A DNA stretch of 64,000 bases from Trichomonas vaginalis G3 (Eukaryota > Parabasalia > Trichomonadida > Trichomonadidae): NCBI RefSeq assembly GCF_026262505.1, contig NC_067206.1, forward strand, positions 20,295,319-20,359,318. The letters are read 5' to 3'. The notes below the pieces were generated by a model. That model was not told where the DNA came from. It searched no databases and saw only the letters and a program-made list of their open reading frames with translations. Of the stretch, positions 59,440-64,000 are shown piece by piece (positions within the stretch are counted from its first letter, which is position 1; every line of letters starts with the position of its first letter). Both the position numbers and the translations under genes were made by a program.

Positions 59440-59533
59440 AAATAGTGTAGAGACTAAAAATTACCACAGACTATTTCAGAGGATTGAGTGGCAACTCAAT
59501 CCTCTGAAAAGTCTGAGGTAATTTGCAAAATTA
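59440..59533. repeat. Nested hairpin upstream of the SLC12 gene
   Basis: AAATTACC...AGACT encloses TCAGAGGATTGAGT/ACTCAATCCTCTGA and closes with AGTCT...GGTAATTT. A long, almost perfect stem about 100 bp before the start codon. Confidence 0.85.
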
Positions 59534-60003
59534 ATGTTATCTCAATTTTGATTGATTTTGAAATTTTTTGTCATGATTTTTTAAAACAAAATAATTAAGA
59601 ATGAAGTTCTGCTATTAATCTTTTGACATTCAATTTTTTTTCATTTTACATTTTGTTATATTTTTATTGATAAACATTAAATGGAGATAAAGATTTTACA
59701 ATCTTTTTGTTTTCTGAATTCAGAATTGATAATCTCAAAATCCAACATCAAATTATTTTGATTATAAAGCAATTTGTGGCAGGATTTTTCATTTTTAAAT
59801 TGTGTGGGTAAGAGATAACTTTTAATTCAAATTAATTGGTAGCATCATTCAAAAAAAAGAATTGATGTAGATGGGAGCTTTGAAATAGCATTATTTTAAT
59901 AATGTGTCAAAAGCAATAAATTCGGCTTTAGGGCTAAACTTCTCATAAATTTACGATCTTTTGAAGTCTTACGGGTGTATCAATTGCTTTGAAAAAAAAA
60001 AAG
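59534..60003. other. AT-rich spacer before element C
   Basis: No gene; ends in an A-run at 59993-60002. Confidence 0.6.
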
Positions 60004-60269
60004 GTAGTGGGGCCTCCAGGCACTTCGTGCCCTCTAGCCCTGAAGATGTTTAGTATAACTTTGTCCGGACAAGTAAGGGTCTATCGTCGCTACAGGAAAA
60101 GTTACAGGCGTTCCAAGGAAGTAAACTTTGAGAAGCCTTTTTCCCCTTATAGAATGAGATAGGACGGTTATTTTACAAAACTGACAACACTTTGACCGAG
60201 TAGTTTTTTGTGCTGAACAAATAGTGTCATATAAACATCTGTCAAAAACCGTTTTTTACTTCACTTAAA
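60004..60269. other. Left non-coding end of element C
   Basis: Contains the hairpin GGGGCC...GGCACTTCGTGCC...AGCCCT and a GTCCGGAC palindrome at about 60063. No ORF. Confidence 0.55.
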
Positions 60270-60368
60270 ATGCCACGTAAGCTACGTAAGAATATACGTA
60301 AGAGGAAGAGAGCATTGAAACATCCAATAGTAAAACTGACACCACAACAACAGTTGCAACAACAATAA
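60270..60368 (+). CDS. Very basic peptide (32 aa)
   Basis: ATG 60270. The sequence starts MPRKLRKNIRKRKRALKH and ends Gln-rich. The stop TAA overlaps the next ATG (TAATG). It looks like an arginine/lysine-rich nucleic-acid-binding peptide, comparable in style to small core proteins. Too short to be certain, but the tight overlap with the next gene supports it. Confidence 0.5.
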   Translation: MPRKLRKNIRKRKRALKHPIVKLTPQQQLQQQ

Positions 60369-63300
60369 TGAATGACCCCACTATGTTGCAACAAATGTCA
60401 AGCAACCCTATGCTTTTAAACCGAGTTATTGGTGCACAGAGTGGAGGTTTAAGAGCGGCACTTTTAGCGAAAATGGCAGGCTATGGTGGAGCTGCAGACG
60501 GAACAGCTTATAACCCTCAAAGTCAAATGAATTTGAGTTCACTCAAAAATCAAATAACAGATGTCAAAAAGTCAAACATAGACATACAGAAACAAATAAG
60601 TGAAAACGAAAAGAAACTAGAATATGACAGACACACAAAGAAACTCAATGAGTTAAACGTAGAGAAAAAGAAGAAAGAAGAACAACTGAAAGAACTAAGT
60701 ACAGAGGAATATGCAAAAAAAGTGTCAGAAAAAGCAGCAGAAGTAGCAAAAATGGAACAAGATGTTATAAATTTGAAAAACCATACTACTCAATATAAAG
60801 TACTGAAAGATGAAGAGATAAAACAAAAAGCCCTGAAGACATATATGGATAGCGATGAGTATAAAAAAGAAGTTGAGCAAATGTAAAGCAGAAAAACTTT
60901 TACAGTTGCAAAACCAAACCGTACAGTATGAAAACTTAGCACAAGAAAGTAAAAATAACGACGCAGCCATGCAAAAGGCAATGAAAAGCGCAGAATATAT
61001 AAAAGCTAATAATGACTGGTTAGATGCCCAAGCCAACGCTAAAGCAGCCCAACATAGGGTCAATAAGGACAAAAATACAAGGGATGAAGACAGTTCAAAT
61101 GAAGCTTTAACAAATGCTGACTTTAAGAACGCCTTCGAAGCTCTTCATAGTAAGGTGAAACTAGTGAACGACTTCTCATCTGGAAAGAAACTGAAGTCTG
61201 AAGGTTTCGACAAAGAGTTAAGAGAAGTAGCACAAAATATGACGAAAATAACAGATGCAGCAACGAGACAGGCAGTTCAAAGTGCCTATGACACCGTTAG
61301 AGCAACTGTTGTGGAAAGTCAAGAAAAAGAGTTACAACAGACCAAAACAGACCTAGTAAATGCTTTCTTAAAAACGAAAGTCAGGTAGGACATTATGCTG
61401 CAGATGGAACATATGTGCCAGCTGGTGGAACTTATATACCAGCTGGTGGAACTTATATACTAGCTAGTGGAACCTATATACCACCAAACCCTCCAAGAGA
61501 AGCACCTGCACCAGGACTACCTAAAACATTTACATCGTCACATGGACACAGACACAGGCATGCACCAAAACCAGCACAACAACCAACAGTTCAAAACACT
61601 GCACCACAACCAACAGTTCAAAACCCTGCACAACAACCACCTCCACAACCAGCACAGCAACAACAACCACCTCCACAACCAGCACAGCAACAACAACCAC
61701 AAACAGAGCAAGGACATAAAAGAAGTAGAGAACAAGGAAACCAAGAATTCTTAAAAATGCTTAAAGAAGACTATGGTTACCCAGATACTCTTGACTTTAG
61801 TGACAGATATAAAGAAGCTATTAGAAAGTTCAAGGAAGGAAATACTGACCCGAACCTATTTAGCTTTATGGTTCAGCACCAAATGGGATATAATTTCAAA
61901 CCTGGAAAATACAAGCTCGCTAAGGGATATGATTTAATAGCATATCATCCAAATGACATGACTGAATTTACTCCGAGATATTTGGTGTCAGAGATAAATG
62001 ATGATTCAACTATCTTCATGAAACGCGTAAAAAATAGAGACGGAACGAAAGAACAAAGGCTTATGAATGCGGATGACTTAAATAGGGAACTTGTTGAAAA
62101 CGGTCTCGGAATATATGAAATGCCAGCAGATGAGGTACAAGAAACTCCACAGGAAGAAGTTCAGATACAACCAGACATGGAAGAAATAGTTCAGCAACAA
62201 CAGCTAGAAGAGCCTGAAGGAAACGAACAAGTCCCTCCTTTGGAAACTAACTTCACAGAACTAGATGAAGATTTGGAACAGCCGAAAAATCTTGACCCTC
62301 AACAAGAGTATGAGGTGAATATGGAATCTTTCCAAGAGTCTAAAAAAAATTCGGCTGACATAGTAGAAGAATATCGAAAAATGTTTGCCGACATACAAAA
62401 GACTCCAACACCAGATGAAAATATTCAGCATAGAATGGAAGTACTGAAAGAAAATGTACGCAAATACAATAACCCTTTTTACTTACGACCATATAACGTT
62501 CAATCTTTTGCTGAACTCGGTGAAAATAAAAGGTTAAATTTCAACAAAACATATAAAAATGAAACATTGTTTAAAGTTCATTCAGAACCTAACCAAGATG
62601 GAAACAAACCTACTTTTGTTTCTGCAGACGATGGAACTACAATGAGATGGGGTCATAAAGCTAACCCGGATAGGTGGTTCATAAACTTACAACCTCAATT
62701 CCAAGAAGTTGTAGACGCAATGGAAGTCAATGGTGAACCAGATATAGCTGGTATTTTCAGCGCGGCTTTAATGCCATTGAAAGATATGAAAGATGCAGAT
62801 ATTTTGGACCAGTATGAAATGAACATGGCTGATGGAAATATAACACCTGACGTTCTAAAACATTTATCTCAAAGAACTACACAGAACCATAGAGATGGTA
62901 TATTTGGTGAAGAGTTTAGAAAGAAAGTTAGGGAGAGAGAAGGAAGAGAACCTATTGTACATGACCTTGCAAACGAAAGTTTGCAAAATGTCATAAAAAC
63001 TTACTTTGCAGACAATGAACCGAGAAGGGATGAATATTTAAGAAAACTCAAATGGACAGTACCAAATGAAATGTTAGTATTGAAAAACATGTTCCTTGAC
63101 AAAATAAAACCAACTACAGAAATAAATGACGCAAGACTGAAACATTGGGTAAAAGCTTTCCCATTCACAAAAGATATTGTTGGTAACATGGAAAGAAAAC
63201 CAGAATGGCTACAAAAACATATATTTGGAAACGAGCTTATTCCATATGGACAAGCTCTGTTTGAAGAGCTTGAACCGGAAACTCAGGAAAGAGTCATGCA

Positions 63301-63618
63301 AACAATACGCGAAGACTCAAATACAAACTATGACAAACTCTTTCTAGGATATAGGTTACCTGAGATGGGCGACCAGAGCCAAAGGCAAAAAGGACATGGG
63401 AAATTTACAACATACTAGGTGAACATGAGGCAAAGATGCAACAACTTGAAGCAGAGGGCAAGTTACCAAAGAAGAAGAGAAGAGTAGAACAAAGTGAAAG
63501 TAGTGAAGAAGTAACTTCATCTAGTGAAAGTAGTGGCAATGAAGGAAAAAGAAGAGTTAAAAACTCAGCCAGGAAGAAAGTAAAGCTTGGTCCACGTGGG
63601 TTCTATTATGACACATAA
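60368..63618 (+). pseudogene. Large virion-type protein of element C, three frameshifts
   Basis: Four frames join in order: 60368-60886, about 60880-61388, about 61383-63418 and about 63395-63618. The joined length is about 1080 codons. Part 1 begins MNDPTMLQQMSSNPMLLNR, followed by long Lys/Glu/Gln coiled coil through part 2. Part 3 starts with repeats of A-G-G-T-Y-(I/V)-P, then a Pro/Gln-rich region (QQPPPQPAQ repeats), then a folded domain of about 450 residues without recognised motifs. Part 4 contains PKKKRRVEQ, an SV40-like nuclear localisation signal, and Ser/Glu-rich segments. Intact parts between breaks suggest a recent or artificial origin of the shifts. Virion role inferred from the neighbouring capsid gene. 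Confidence 0.65.
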
Positions 63619-64000
63619 ATCCAACTATTCTATATTTTACCCATATGAAATGTACGCCGCTCAGAATATAACGCCAACAGTTTTGGATGCTATGAATGGA
63701 AATGTTTCCGAATGGTATAACGAATGCGACAATGCCATTAGAAGGTCAGAAATAGTTCCTGGAACTTACGAATATACAACTGCTGTTTCTTATGGAAATG
63801 TAGGTGAGTTTGGAGAAGGTTCTTCAACAACAGTAGATATTGCTTGCGACAGGTTTCATATTATTTCTATTGACAACTCATTCTTATACGTGGAACAAGA
63901 CATTGAAATAAAACCTTCTGCCAAGTTGTCTGACAAGAAAGGTTGCAATGGAATTTTCTATGTCGGATACCAATATGCTCCAGAAGTTTTCATGGGATAT
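63608..64000 (+). CDS. Capsid protein candidate of element C (N-terminal 131 codons, runs off the window)
   Basis: The open frame starts at ATG 63608, overlapping the preceding stop by 11 bp, and has no stop to the window end. It contains DRFHIISIDNSFLYVEQDIE and GIFYVGYQYAPEVFMGY. These resemble the N-terminal jelly-roll strands of double-jelly-roll capsid proteins: a strand with alternating hydrophobics, then an (F/I)-x-V-G-(Y/F) strand, as at the same place in the element B protein (FWIGFDDAFYAVAGYQI). The sequence is otherwise different from B, so it would be a second capsid lineage. Needs the missing part to confirm. Confidence 0.6.
   Translation, partial: MTHKSNYSIFYPYEMYAAQNITPTVLDAMNGNVSEWYNECDNAIRRSEIVPGTYEYTTAVSYGNVGEFGEGSSTTVDIACDRFHIISIDNSFLYVEQDIEIKPSAKLSDKKGCNGIFYVGYQYAPEVFMGY

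Larger units (their letters stand above)
60004..64000 (+). mobile_element. Third virus-like element C (Maverick/PLV type), left part only
   Basis: Base composition and gene style change at about 60004 (AGTGGGGCCTCC). A GGCACTTCGTGCC mini-hairpin lies at about 60022. The following genes are compact and overlapping, with a capsid-like gene at the window end. The true left boundary and family are not determined because TIR and duplication partners are outside the window. Confidence 0.6.

Overview
The window looks like nuclear DNA of a parabasalid protist of the Trichomonas type, most likely T. vaginalis or a close relative. The background is very AT-rich and dominated by transposon debris. A host gene carries a TCA-type initiator (TCATT) ten bases before its ATG. 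There are Maverick/Polinton elements with the protein families typical of trichomonads: NUMOD/HNH nuclease, KilA-N, protein-primed PolB, rve integrase, A32-type ATPase and jelly-roll capsid proteins. The species is inferred from gene style, not proven.

Layout. 1-17 kb is decayed intergenic DNA: fragments of MULE and pogo/Tigger transposases, a complete rve-type DDE transposon with about 450-bp inverted repeats (12332-14412), a 16-bp minisatellite (9829-10652), and many perfect or compensated hairpins, some in tandem arrays. 17.4-27.0 kb is bounded by TTAA-flanked inverted ends. It holds Maverick-like element A, whose left end was not found. A has a repeat-rich control-like region, a tRNA-like sequence, an HNH nuclease, an intact primase/SF3 helicase and two small end-proximal genes, and finishes at 26728 with a terminal hairpin. 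27.2-30.9 kb is a 3.6-kb DDE transposon with identical 196-bp TIRs. It sits 21 bp upstream of a host coiled-coil gene, which is followed by an ER-type membrane-protein gene.

35.9-57.7 kb is a complete Maverick (element B, 21,780 bp, 671-bp TIRs, 5-bp duplication ACAAT) inserted inside a host cation-chloride cotransporter (SLC12) gene on the minus strand. Removing the element and one copy of ACAAT restores the reading frame at the junction. The transporter has a second, independent frameshift. B encodes a double-jelly-roll-type capsid protein, other virion proteins, PolB, KilA-N, integrase, a phage-collar fibre protein and a packaging ATPase. PolB, integrase, ATPase, fibre, KilA-N and several virion genes are frameshifted, so this copy is probably dead, or the assembly has indel errors. 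From about 60.0 kb to the window end lies a third virus-like element (C), with a large Q/P-rich protein gene and the start of a different capsid gene.

The most unusual signals are structural. (1) Maverick ends carry a hairpin whose loop is conserved while the stem sequence differs between elements. (2) About ten copies of a roughly 45-bp cassette occur, in which a short word is repeated directly up to three times and then inverted. The word itself differs between copies (GGTGA, GGTAG, GTTAG) while complementarity is kept. (3) Tandem multi-hairpin modules in the host DNA show compensatory changes between copies. (4) tRNA-like 74-nt sequences with A- and B-box motifs occur in both Mavericks behind the same TGTCGACA sequence.
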